DNA of 17,107 nucleotides, from assembly GCA_964401045.1 (NCBI GenBank), contig CAYNXB010000052.1, positions 1 through 17,107 of the forward strand, written 5' to 3'. A program made the position numbers and the translations under genes. Below the pieces are notes generated by a model, which saw nothing but the letters and a program-made list of their open reading frames with translations, was not told where the DNA came from and did no database searches. Below, in pieces: positions 6,165 to 14,100 of the stretch. Within the stretch, counting starts at the first letter, position 1. Every line of letters begins with the position of its first letter. Source of the DNA: CAYNXB01 sp964401045. GTDB taxonomy: Bacteria; Pseudomonadota; Alphaproteobacteria; Sphingomonadales; Sphingomonadaceae.

Positions 6165-8291
6165 CTACTTGCCCTGGCCGGCCGGCGGCGGCAGCGTCAG
6201 CTGGACCCCGTCGACCGAAGGGCCGGTGGGCGGCATCTGGTAGCCGTTGCTGGTGAGCCGCACTTCGGGCCGGACTTCGCACGGCACGCAATCGGGCCAG
6301 AACAGCTTCGGCTCGCGCCCGCTCACCGGATTGCGATAGTGGAACCACATCGGGAGGTTGCCGGGCCAGTCGATCTTGGTGCCGGTGCCCCCCGCGAAGC
6401 CTTCCTCACGCTTGCCGAGATCGGTCAGCAGCAGGTCGGGCGGATAGCGCTGCAGCAGCGGGCTGGCGCGCATGCCGCCGCCCGCTGCGGGCGGCTTGGC
6501 GGCGGACCAGCCACCCTGCCAGCTCGGCATCATCATGTACGGTTCGTCGATCGTGACGGTCCACAAACGCCAGATGCCGTCCTCGAGCACGACCTGGTCG
6601 TTGGGATACATCCCGGTCTGGATCGACCCTGCACGGCTCAGCCCGGAGGCGCTGGCGACGGCGGCGGGATCGTATTTGGCGGTGTTCGGGTGGAACAAGT
6701 AGGTCCGCAAGAGAGCCGAGCGGCCATCGTGCGACACGTTGATCACGGGGGCGATACGCCAGTGGACCGCGAGCCGCTCGCGCTTCACGGTCGAGGGATC
6801 GGGCGTCTCGCCATACATCGCGGCGGCCGCGCCGGCGATGCGGTCGCGACCGAAATAATAGCCGGCGAAAGGCGATTGCTTGTTGCCGTTCTTGGCGAAG
6901 ATGCCGGACATGCACGGCCACTGGAAGTCATCGAGGCAATTGCCGTAGGCGGACGAGACATTCTCCGCCCCGTCCCACGCTTCGGAGCGCAGCAGGCGGC
7001 GGCGCACGTCGGCGAGATCGGTGGTCTGCGGACGCGATCCTTGCGCGACCGGAGCGGTGAGGGGCTCTTGTGCGGCGAGCGTCAGCCCGGTCCCGGTCAC
7101 CGCCTTGCCGGTGACGGGATTGGGTCCGAGCCAGGCAGGCATCGGAGGCTTCGCAGCGCCCAGCCGGCCGCCATCGCCCCAGCCTTTCGCATAGTCGGCA
7201 TCCATGATCGGCGTGATGCGCATCTCGCGCACCTTCCACAGTCCGTCCTCGCGTACGAAGCGGTTGCGGAACACCTCTACCTTCCAGCTCGCGGTTCCGG
7301 CGTCGGCATCGCCGACCATCGCCAGCACCGTTCCGCGGGTAAAAGCCTCGAGTCCGCCGGGCATCACCTGAACGGTCGTACTGAACGGCAAGTGGTCATT
7401 GATGATCCCGTGGCTGAGGTTCTCCGGACCCATCAGCTCCATCGCCTGCCGCACGCCGGCCTTACCCTTGTAGGCCTTGCCGCCGATCTCGATCACGCCG
7501 TCGTCACTGAACACGTCGACCACGTCGCTCCACATGCGCATGTCGACGTAGTAGCCATACGCGTTCTGCAGGTTGCGGACGTCGTCCTCGTCATTGAGCG
7601 CTGCGACGCGGTCGGACAGCGCCTGCACGGTGGTTCCGCTCGCCGGCGCCGGGCCCGTGGGGTAGGGAATGGGAATGCCGGTTTCGTCGACGGTGAAATG
7701 ATAGGGAACGATCGGCAGGTCCTTCTGCCCGACATTGCTCCAGCCGGTGCTGTAGTCACCTTCGTACTGCGGGTAATAGTGCAGCGTGGCGATCTTCCAG
7801 CGGCCGTCCTCGAGCACGTAGTCGTTCTCGTACAGGCCGCCTTCCATCCACGCCTTGCCCTTGCCGTTGCCGCGGAAGGTCAGCGCGCGCCAGCGGCTCT
7901 TGGCCGACGCGCCGTCGACCGACAGGTTGGCGAGCGGATCGTCGATCAGCTGGGTGTTGAGCGCGCCCGGCCCGGTAACGTCGCCGGCTTGCGCGGCAAG
8001 CCACTTGGCGATGGCGGCGCGGCCCTCGACCGTCTTATCGCCCCACACGATGCGGCCTTTCGCCGCGAACAGATCGGCCATCTCGCCCCACAACGCGTAT
8101 TGCGCGTACTGGGCGTAGGTGCGCTGCACGGTCTTCACAGCGCGCAGCGATTCCAGACGGGTCACGTCACGTGCAAGCTCGTCGACCTGCTGGGTCGAGG
8201 GCGCCTGCGCGTAAGCGGCGGTGGGGGCGGCGGCGGCGGAAACCAGAGGCACAAGCGCGATCGCGGCAAGACGAAGTGGTAGGCGAGGCAT
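6165..8291 (-). CDS. Exported protein with three tandem SnoaL/NTF2-like domains
   Basis: A 708-residue protein beginning with a signal peptide (hydrophobic residues about 6-22, AYAQA at 26-30), so probably periplasmic. It then shows three NTF2-like modules at about 47-184, 233-371 and 436-595. Each has an initial helix (e.g. DVRNLQNAYGYYVD), a helix with conserved Trp and Phe (MWSDVVDVFSDDG), the strand motif E-D-G-x-W (161-165, 348-352, 570-574) and an ending Y/W-x-x-G-W (180-184, 367-371, 591-595). The C-terminal ~110 residues are Pro-rich with Cys668 and Cys671. The ATG at 8291 is chosen because AGGAG lies five bases upstream and the signal peptide follows; the frame stays open further upstream, but no signal peptide would then be N-terminal. 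It is cotranscribed with the downstream DUF8021-like gene and diverges from the AraC-type gene. Catalytic role unknown; SnoaL relatives do aldol, dehydratase or isomerase chemistry. Confidence 0.82.
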   Translation of the reverse strand: MPRLPLRLAAIALVPLVSAAAAPTAAYAQAPSTQQVDELARDVTRLESLRAVKTVQRTYAQYAQYALWGEMADLFAAKGRIVWGDKTVEGRAAIAKWLAAQAGDVTGPGALNTQLIDDPLANLSVDGASAKSRWRALTFRGNGKGKAWMEGGLYENDYVLEDGRWKIATLHYYPQYEGDYSTGWSNVGQKDLPIVPYHFTVDETGIPIPYPTGPAPASGTTVQALSDRVAALNDEDDVRNLQNAYGYYVDMRMWSDVVDVFSDDGVIEIGGKAYKGKAGVRQAMELMGPENLSHGIINDHLPFSTTVQVMPGGLEAFTRGTVLAMVGDADAGTASWKVEVFRNRFVREDGLWKVREMRITPIMDADYAKGWGDGGRLGAAKPPMPAWLGPNPVTGKAVTGTGLTLAAQEPLTAPVAQGSRPQTTDLADVRRRLLRSEAWDGAENVSSAYGNCLDDFQWPCMSGIFAKNGNKQSPFAGYYFGRDRIAGAAAAMYGETPDPSTVKRERLAVHWRIAPVINVSHDGRSALLRTYLFHPNTAKYDPAAVASASGLSRAGSIQTGMYPNDQVVLEDGIWRLWTVTIDEPYMMMPSWQGGWSAAKPPAAGGGMRASPLLQRYPPDLLLTDLGKREEGFAGGTGTKIDWPGNLPMWFHYRNPVSGREPKLFWPDCVPCEVRPEVRLTSNGYQMPPTGPSVDGVQLTLPPPAGQGK

Positions 8292-8296
8292 CGCGG

Positions 8297-8301
8297 CTCC
8301 T
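8297..8301 (-). promoter_or_regulatory. Shine-Dalgarno AGGAG for the three-domain NTF2-like gene
   Basis: AGGAG on the minus strand with a five-base spacer (CCGCG) before the ATG at 8291. It decides the start over longer in-frame alternatives, including an ATG at 8306 that lies upstream of this site. Confidence 0.75.
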
Positions 8302-8425
8302 GACATGGTGTTTTGCCGCAGCATGTGGCGCGCTCCACGCGGAGGCAAGCGTCGAGCCGACAGGCGGCGCCGCAATGCCGATGATAGCGCCATTTCAGTC
8401 AAGCTTTGCAGCCGTGGCCGGGCGT

Positions 8426-8466
8426 CCGGGTAAAATGTAACCGCCTGCCGGGTAAAGCCGTTCCGC
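8426..8466 (+). promoter_or_regulatory. Candidate AraC-type operator: CCGGGTAAA-N6-CCGC twice, 22 bp apart
   Basis: CCGGGTAAA occurs at 8426-8434 and 8448-8456, exactly 22 bp start to start. Each is followed after six bases by CCGC (8441-8444 and 8463-8466). This gives a two-box element repeated in tandem, matching how AraC-family proteins place two helix-turn-helix motifs in successive major grooves and bind as pairs on direct repeats. A third CCGG begins another 22 bp on (8470) but then diverges. The site lies between the divergent AraC-family gene and the NTF2-like gene, so it probably serves autoregulation and control of that operon. Confidence 0.6.
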
Positions 8467-8588
8467 AGGCCGGAAAGTAGCAAAAAGCACGGATCCGCGT
8501 GTGTTGACACTATCAGGGGCAGGTGCGACGTTTTTTGAGGTAACGGGTTGCCGCTCAATGCCGGAACCCTTCTGGGAGGGATGGCCTG

Positions 8589-9569
8589 ATGGACTTGATC
8601 AGCACAACCGGTCTGCCCGCCGCTGGCAGGGCTCAGGCGTGGGGAGCCCTCTACGCCACGCGTATGAGCAAGTGCGAGTTCACGCCCGCCGACAAGGACA
8701 AGTTCGACGCCGAGCTGCGCATCACCAAGCTCGGCCCCGTCAAGCTGGCGCGCCATTCGATCGATCGCTGCAGCGTCGAGCGCAAGCAGAGCGACATCCT
8801 GAGCAATGCGCCGCGGCTGTATAACTTCCTGCTCATGGCGGAAGGCAGCAGCACCTTCTACCATTGCGGCAAGGAATCCGATCTTTCGCCCGGTGACTTC
8901 GTGCTGTGCGACACCGGGCTGCCGCATTACTTCAGCACCCATGAGCCGTCGGTAACGGTGATGGTTCGTGTCCCGTCGGAGATCCTGCGGGCCTACCTGC
9001 CGACGCCGGAGCAGTTCTGCGGCCAGCATCTCGGCCGGGCGACCGGCCTTACCGGCACCGTGGCGGCTATGGTGCATGAGCTGAGTGCTGGCGATAGCCA
9101 GCAGTGCTCGCCGCTCTACGAGGATCGCGTCGCGCGCTATCTGCTCGAACTGATCTCGATGTCTTATACCATGGGCTGCGACGCGCGGCCCGATGCGTCC
9201 GCTATCGCGTGGCAGCGGCGCAAGGATGTGATCCAGTTCATCGAGGACCACTTGCGCGACCCCGATCTGTCGCCGGCCTCGATTTCCCTCGGCCTGCGCG
9301 TCTCGCCGCGCTACTTGCGGACAGTGTTCTCGTCAGGCGGGGAGAAGATGTCGGGCTATATCCTGCGCCGCCGGCTCGAAGAATGCGCCAGGCAGATGTG
9401 CAATCCGGCGTGGAACGCCCACACCCTGACCGAGATCGCCTTTTCGTGGGGCTTCAACAGCGCGGCGCATTTCACCCGTACCTTCCATGAAAAGTACGGC
9501 ATGGCGCCGCGCGATTTCCGCAAGCAGGGCATGGTCCGGCTTGGCCTTCCGACAGAAGTAGCGGACTAA
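8589..9569 (+). CDS. AraC-family transcriptional regulator
   Basis: A 326-residue one-component regulator. The N-terminal half (about 30-190) resembles the AraC-binding-like sensor domain of FeaR/NphR-type regulators, with the strand segment SPGDFVLCDTGLPHYF (100-115). The C-terminal domain (about 210-315) has two helix-turn-helix units: the first around 227-250 (SPASISLGLRVSPRYLRTVF) and the second around 278-303 (LTEIAFSWGFNSAAHFTRTF), ending in the family signature YGMAPRDFR (303-311). GGAGGG lies eight bases before the ATG at 8589. It is divergent from the three-domain NTF2-like gene and upstream of the amidohydrolase. It is probably the local activator responding to a pathway substrate; the ligand is unknown. 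Confidence 0.9.
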   Translation: MDLISTTGLPAAGRAQAWGALYATRMSKCEFTPADKDKFDAELRITKLGPVKLARHSIDRCSVERKQSDILSNAPRLYNFLLMAEGSSTFYHCGKESDLSPGDFVLCDTGLPHYFSTHEPSVTVMVRVPSEILRAYLPTPEQFCGQHLGRATGLTGTVAAMVHELSAGDSQQCSPLYEDRVARYLLELISMSYTMGCDARPDASAIAWQRRKDVIQFIEDHLRDPDLSPASISLGLRVSPRYLRTVFSSGGEKMSGYILRRRLEECARQMCNPAWNAHTLTEIAFSWGFNSAAHFTRTFHEKYGMAPRDFRKQGMVRLGLPTEVAD

Positions 9570-9850
9570 AGCGGGCCGGAGACGGGCTTCTCAAGTGTCT
9601 ATAAAGGCACCCGTATCGCAGTGCGGGGCCATCCTTCCCCAATGATCGCGACCATGCCGATCCCGGGCTTGGCCGGCGTGCGCGCGGATCGCACAAGTTG
9701 TTCGGCCCAAGCAGTCAAGTCGCAGCCCGGCCTGAGCAATAACCCGTTGGCTTAATTCGCCCCTTGCGCCCGTTGCGGCGCAACCGGCGTTTCCGAAGAC
9801 CGGGTTCGAAAACCCGGAAAGCCGGACGAACAGGGATTGAGGCATTGGCA
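9570..9850 (+). promoter_or_regulatory. Spacer before the amidohydrolase, with two perfect hairpins
   Basis: A 281-bp stretch without a recognisable gene. Near its 3' end are two dyads: TTGCGCC-N6-GGCGCAA (9764-9783) and CCGGGTT-CGAA-AACCCGG (9800-9817), each with a perfect 7-bp stem. The second has a tetraloop and ends about 33 bases before the probable TTG start. They could be a structured leader, an operator pair, or a terminator for the regulator gene, but no U-run follows either. No tRNA is present. Confidence 0.45.
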
Positions 9851-10822
9851 TTGGCGTTCAGGTTGCTCGATACGCATGCGCATTTGGTTTCCGACGATTG
9901 GGATGCGTATCCGCCGCGGCCGTTCGGACCGGGCCTCCCGACGCCGGAGCGCACCAGGTTCACGGTTACTGCGGAAGACCTGATCCGGATGATGGACGCC
10001 AACGCCGTGGCGCAGGCGTGCCTTGTCCAGCGGGGCCACATCTACGGCTACGACAACAGTTACATCCTCGATTCTGCCGCCCGTTACCCGGACCGGCTGT
10101 TCCCGGTGGTGATCCTCGATGTGCAGGACGAGGAAACGCCCGCCGCCTACCGCGCGCTGGTGCGCGATGGACGGGCGCACGGCTTCCGCATGGCGCAGTC
10201 GCGCCCCTGGCTGCTCGATACCGCCTGGATGTCCTCTCCTGTCGCGATGCAGGTGTGGGACGCGTGCGCCGAAGCCGGCACACCGATGACGCTGATCGTG
10301 TTCAACAATCACCTGTCCTATGTCCTGCCGCTGATCAAAGTGCTGGCGGAACGTTACCCTGAGCTGCCGGTGATTCTCGACCACGCCGGCACGCACTACG
10401 GCGCCTCCCAGTACGAGGTGGCGCTGGCGGCCGAGGCCGGTGGCACGATTCCTGCTCCCCCGGCGCCCGACTACGGCATCGATTCCACAATCCGCATCTT
10501 CGAGGATGTGCCCAACGTCCACTTCAAGATCACCGAGATCAACATGGAGCGGTTCGAGAAGGCCGGGGTCAGGGCCGCCGACTTCGTGCGGCGCATGGTC
10601 GACACGTTCGGCGACGAGCGCCTGGTCTGGGGATCAGACGTCGGCCAGAGCCGGCTGTGGAACTACGAACAGAAGGTGGCGATGGCGCGGGGCGCCGCCG
10701 AGCTGCTGAGCGAGGCCGAAGCCTGCAAGTTCCTGCATGACAATGCCGGCCGGATCTACCGCTTCAATCCTGCTCCGGCATCGACGAGTCCAACGGTCTT
10801 GCCTGCAGGTAACCTCCCTTAG
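9851..10822 (+). CDS. Amidohydrolase family 2 (Amidohydro_2) metal-dependent hydrolase
   Basis: A 323-residue TIM-barrel enzyme of the amidohydrolase superfamily, Amidohydro_2 branch. That branch includes lactonases such as 2-pyrone-4,6-dicarboxylate and sulfomuconolactone hydrolases and decarboxylases such as ACMS decarboxylase. Seen: DTHAH with His9 and His11 at the end of strand 1, a histidine in FNNHLSY (154), LDHAGTH with His178, and WGSDVG with Asp263, the order expected for metal ligands and catalytic Asp. No ATG fits: an upstream ATG at 9764 would add 29 basic residues encoded by the hairpin DNA. I prefer TTG at 9851, eight bases after GAGG; TTG at 9845 is possible. It follows the AraC-type gene on the same strand and ends 15 bases before a strong hairpin. 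A lactone- or ring-fission-product hydrolase role would suit the cluster. Confidence 0.82.
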   Translation: MAFRLLDTHAHLVSDDWDAYPPRPFGPGLPTPERTRFTVTAEDLIRMMDANAVAQACLVQRGHIYGYDNSYILDSAARYPDRLFPVVILDVQDEETPAAYRALVRDGRAHGFRMAQSRPWLLDTAWMSSPVAMQVWDACAEAGTPMTLIVFNNHLSYVLPLIKVLAERYPELPVILDHAGTHYGASQYEVALAAEAGGTIPAPPAPDYGIDSTIRIFEDVPNVHFKITEINMERFEKAGVRAADFVRRMVDTFGDERLVWGSDVGQSRLWNYEQKVAMARGAAELLSEAEACKFLHDNAGRIYRFNPAPASTSPTVLPAGNLP

Positions 10823-10837
10823 GCGAGACCACCCCCT

Positions 10838-10893
10838 CGGCTGCGCGGTACCACGATCGTTCATGATGGTGCCGTGCAGCCGCCTTGTCTTCC
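10838..10893 (+). terminator. Probable intrinsic terminator after the amidohydrolase
   Basis: A 16-bp inverted repeat: CGGCTGCGCGGTACCA (10838-10853), a 13-base loop, and TGGTGCCGTGCAGCCG (10867-10882). All positions pair, two as G-U. It begins 15 bases after the stop codon and is followed by the pyrimidine-rich CCTTGTCTTCC, a poor but present U-tract. The hairpin is clear; the terminating function is inferred. Confidence 0.65.
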
Positions 10894-11133
10894 CTGAGGC
10901 CGTTGCTCGGGCGAACACGCGATTCTGCGACGTTCAGGGGGCCGCGAGATCGGTCCCGAATTGATCGCTTGGCGCCCGTGCAGCCGGTTGCTCGCCGCCG
11001 GCTTGTAAGCTATTGGTTAACCACCCGATCGAGTTCGGCCGCAAGGGAGCGGCCCGTCGGGTAAAGGCCCGGCGCGCGGGGCGCCGGTCCGCTGTTATAT
11101 GTTCCGGCGCGTCCGGGGCGGGGGGAAATCCAA
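10894..11133 (+). promoter_or_regulatory. Leader/promoter region of the giant autotransporter gene
   Basis: A 240-bp stretch with no gene. Seen in order: AGCCGG-N10-CCGGCT (10982-11003), the perfect palindrome TGGTTAACCA (11014-11023), GGCCGC-N6-GCGGCC (11037-11054), TCGGGTAAA (11057-11065, one base from the AraC-site core but single) and CCGGCGC-N5-GCGCCGG (11069-11087). TTATAT at 11095-11100 is the only -10-like element, without a good -35. TTAACCA resembles half of an alphaproteobacterial CtrA site, which is speculative. Confidence 0.4.
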
Positions 11134-14100
11134 ATGACGGGTCGTGCGAATGCTCGCGTCGCGATAGTTATCGCGCGGACGGTTGACCGTTTTATCGGCA
11201 AGTTCGACTTCGCGGCGCTCGATGAGGATCTTCGGAGCGAAGCGCTACGGGAGATCGCGCGGCTTCGCGCCGGGCTTGGCCGCAACTCTCTGCTGATCGA
11301 TTCCGCATACGCCAAGCTCGAGAGCGCGTTGCGTCGCCGCGGCCCGTCGACGGTGAAAACCAACCCGCAGGCTTCCCGCAAGCTCGCCCTGCTGCTTCGC
11401 ACGCTCGCACCGCTGGCGATGGCGAGTGCCGCCCTGAGTACGGTCGTCGCATCCCCGGCGATGGCCGCGCTGCCGGTCTACGGGATCGGCGACACGATCG
11501 AGAACCCGGCGACCGGGGACGACGAAACCGTCGCCAAGCTTCTCGATAATTATGCAGTGGTGACCTCGGCCGGGCACTTCATCCTCCTCGCCCAGACCGT
11601 GGGCGACACTTTCTCCGTGACGGACATTTCGGTCGATCCGGCCGTCGTCACGAATTACGAGGTGACTGCCGTCTCCAAGAACGGCGACGATCGGGTGATC
11701 GGCGTCACCGTCAAGAACCTTGGCAACAACGCGACGTCTTCGATCAGCACCACGGCCGATTACAACGAGGCGCCCCCGATCGGCGGGGGAACCGGGACCG
11801 GCTTCGAGTCTCCGCCGTCCACGCCCGGAGATCCGTATCGGGATATCCGCGGCGGCGGCGACGGTGGCGATGGCCGCGATGGCGGCGGCGTCTGTTTCGG
11901 AGCGCTCGGCTGCATCGAATATTCGCCGGGAGACGGCGGCAACGGCGGCACCAGGGATCCCTTCACCTCCACGGTCGAGGTGTCGTGGGGCGAAATCCAC
12001 ACCACCACTGACAACAATGCGGGCATCGTTATCGTCAGCAAGGGCGGCGACGGCGGCGACGGCGGCACCGGTTACGGCAACATCCCACCGGCGCACGGCG
12101 GTGGTGGCGGCAATGGCGGGACAGTTACCGGGACCAACGAGACGACGGTCATCACCGAAGGAACCAACAGCTACGGCATGCTGGTGCAGAGCGTCGGCGG
12201 GCGTTCGGGTTCCGGCGGCAACTGCTACATCGCCTGCTCCGGCGGCGGTCCCGGCACGCCGGGCAACGGCGGCTCGGCCACGGGCATAAACGCTGGTTCG
12301 ATCACCACCGGCGGCGACGACGCAATCGGCCTCTACGTCCAGAGCAGCGGCGGCAATTCCGGCACCGGCGGGAACAGCTACGGCATTGTCGGCGATGCCG
12401 GCGGTGGCGGATTCGGCGGCAATGGCGGCGAAGCGCACGCGGTCAACAACGGCTTGATCAACACCACTGGCGATCGGGCCTATGGCGTCCTTGCCCAATC
12501 GATCGGTGGCATCGGTGGCAATAGCGGCAACTCCGCCGGCATCGTCGCGTGGAGCGCCGACGCCGGAAGCGGCGGGCACGGCGGCCACGCCTGGGTCGAA
12601 CTCGGCTCGGGCAGCATCACGACGACCGAAGGCGATTGGGCTCATGCCGTGTTCGCGCAATCGGTCGGCGGCGGCGGCGGTTCCAGTGGTTGGAGCGGCG
12701 GCGCGGCCAGCTTCGGCGCGAGCGGCGGCAGCGGCGGCTACGGCGGCAGCGTCGATGTCGATGCCGCTGAGGGTGCCTATATCGAAACCGAAGGGCAGGG
12801 CGCCTACGGCATTTACGCGGAGTCCGTCGGCGGTAGCGGTGGCACGGCCGGTGGCACCGGCGGTGCCTTCACGATGGGCGGCAAAGGCGGCTCCGGCATG
12901 ACCGGCGGCAACGTCACCGTCGACAGCTCGGCCACGATCATCACCCATGGAATCGATTCACGCGGCATCTTCGCCCAATCGATCGGCGGCGGCGGCGGCA
13001 GTGCCAACGCTTCGGGTGGCCTGGTTTCGCTCGGTGGCAGCGGCGGCAACGGTTCGGACGGCGGTACGGTCACCGTCACGCTCGGCGCGGCAAGCCACAT
13101 CAAGACCGCGGAACTCGGCGCCGATGGCGTCTTCGCGCAATCCGTCGGCGGCGGCGGCGGTTCGGGCGCAGCCTCTGGCGGGCTCGTAGCGCTCGGCGGT
13201 GAGGGCGATGTCGGCGGGGCTGGCAAGGCGGTCACCGTCAACAACGCTGGCGATATTGAAACCGATGGCGATCTCGCGCGCGGCATCTTCGCGCAGTCGA
13301 TCGGCGGCGGCGGCGGCAGCGGCGGCAGCGGTGGCGGGCTGGTTGCGATCGGCGGCTCGGCCAATTCGGGCGGCGGCGGCGGCGATGTCACGCTCGGCAG
13401 CGCCGGTTTTATCCAAACGGGCGGCGACTTCAGCCAAGGCATTTTCGCGCAATCGGTGGGCGGTGGCGGCGGCAGTGGCGGCGATGCGGGCGGCCTCGCC
13501 GCGATCGGCGGCAGCGGCAGCGCCGGCGGGATCGGCGGCACCGTCATCGTCTCGAACTCCGGCCTCGTCACGACCGGCGGCAACATGTCGTCGGCGGTGC
13601 AGGCGCAGTCAATCGGCGGCGGCGGCGGTGAGGGCGGCTCAACCGGCGGCGTCCTGCTGACCATCGGCGGCAAGGGCGGAACCGGCACCAGCGCCGGCGA
13701 TGTCACCGCGACAATTACGGGCGGCTTGCTGCCCACGGGTGACGATGACGTGCCGTTCGTGCGCGCGGGCATGCACACGACCGGCGACGATTCGCACGGC
13801 CTGTTCGTGCAGTCGGTCGGCGGCGGCGGCGGCAACGGCGGCTCGTCGGCATCGGTCAGCGCATTCGTCGGCGTCGCGATCGGTGGTGACGGCAATACCG
13901 GGGGCAATGGCGGCACCGCGACGGTCAACTTTGTCCCGAAGACCGAGACGGTCGACGGGGCGGACCAGCAAGTCAATCCGCTGATCGTGACCGAAGGCGA
14001 CCGCTCGCGCGGCGTCTACGTCCAGAGCGTGGGCGGCGGCGGCGGCAGCGGCGGCTATGCCGCCAACCTGACGGTCGGCGCCTTTGGCGCGGTCAGCGTT

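Larger units (their letters stand above)
8292..8588. promoter_or_regulatory. Divergent regulatory region, three-domain NTF2-like gene / AraC-type regulator
   Basis: A 297-bp region between the two starts. Towards the AraC-type gene there is a TTGACA (8504-8509) but only a weak -10 at the expected distance. Towards the NTF2-like gene, minus-strand TTGACT (8402-8397) and TATCAT (8386-8381) occur but with only 10 bp between them, so they are not one classical promoter. The central part carries the 22-bp direct repeat listed separately. Confidence 0.5.

Noticed and set aside
5928..8282. A 784-codon plus-strand frame opposite the NTF2-like genes
   Set aside because: Shadow frame in GC-rich DNA. 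It shows no family motifs, whereas the minus strand has signal peptides and repeated E-D-G-x-W motifs.
8292..9251. Upstream continuation of the three-domain NTF2-like reading frame (up to 1028 codons)
   Set aside because: It runs antisense through the AraC-type gene. The AGGAG at 8301-8297 and the signal peptide directly after 8291 fix the true start.
9800..9817. T-arm-like sequence (GGGTTCGAAAACCC), possible tRNA remnant or attachment site
   Set aside because: The loop within a 5-bp stem is six, not seven, bases; no acceptor or anticodon arms are found, and no integrase or duplicate copy is in the window.
11057..11065. TCGGGTAAA before the adhesin as a further AraC-type site
   Set aside because: One copy only, no partner at 22 bp on either side; a chance match is likely.
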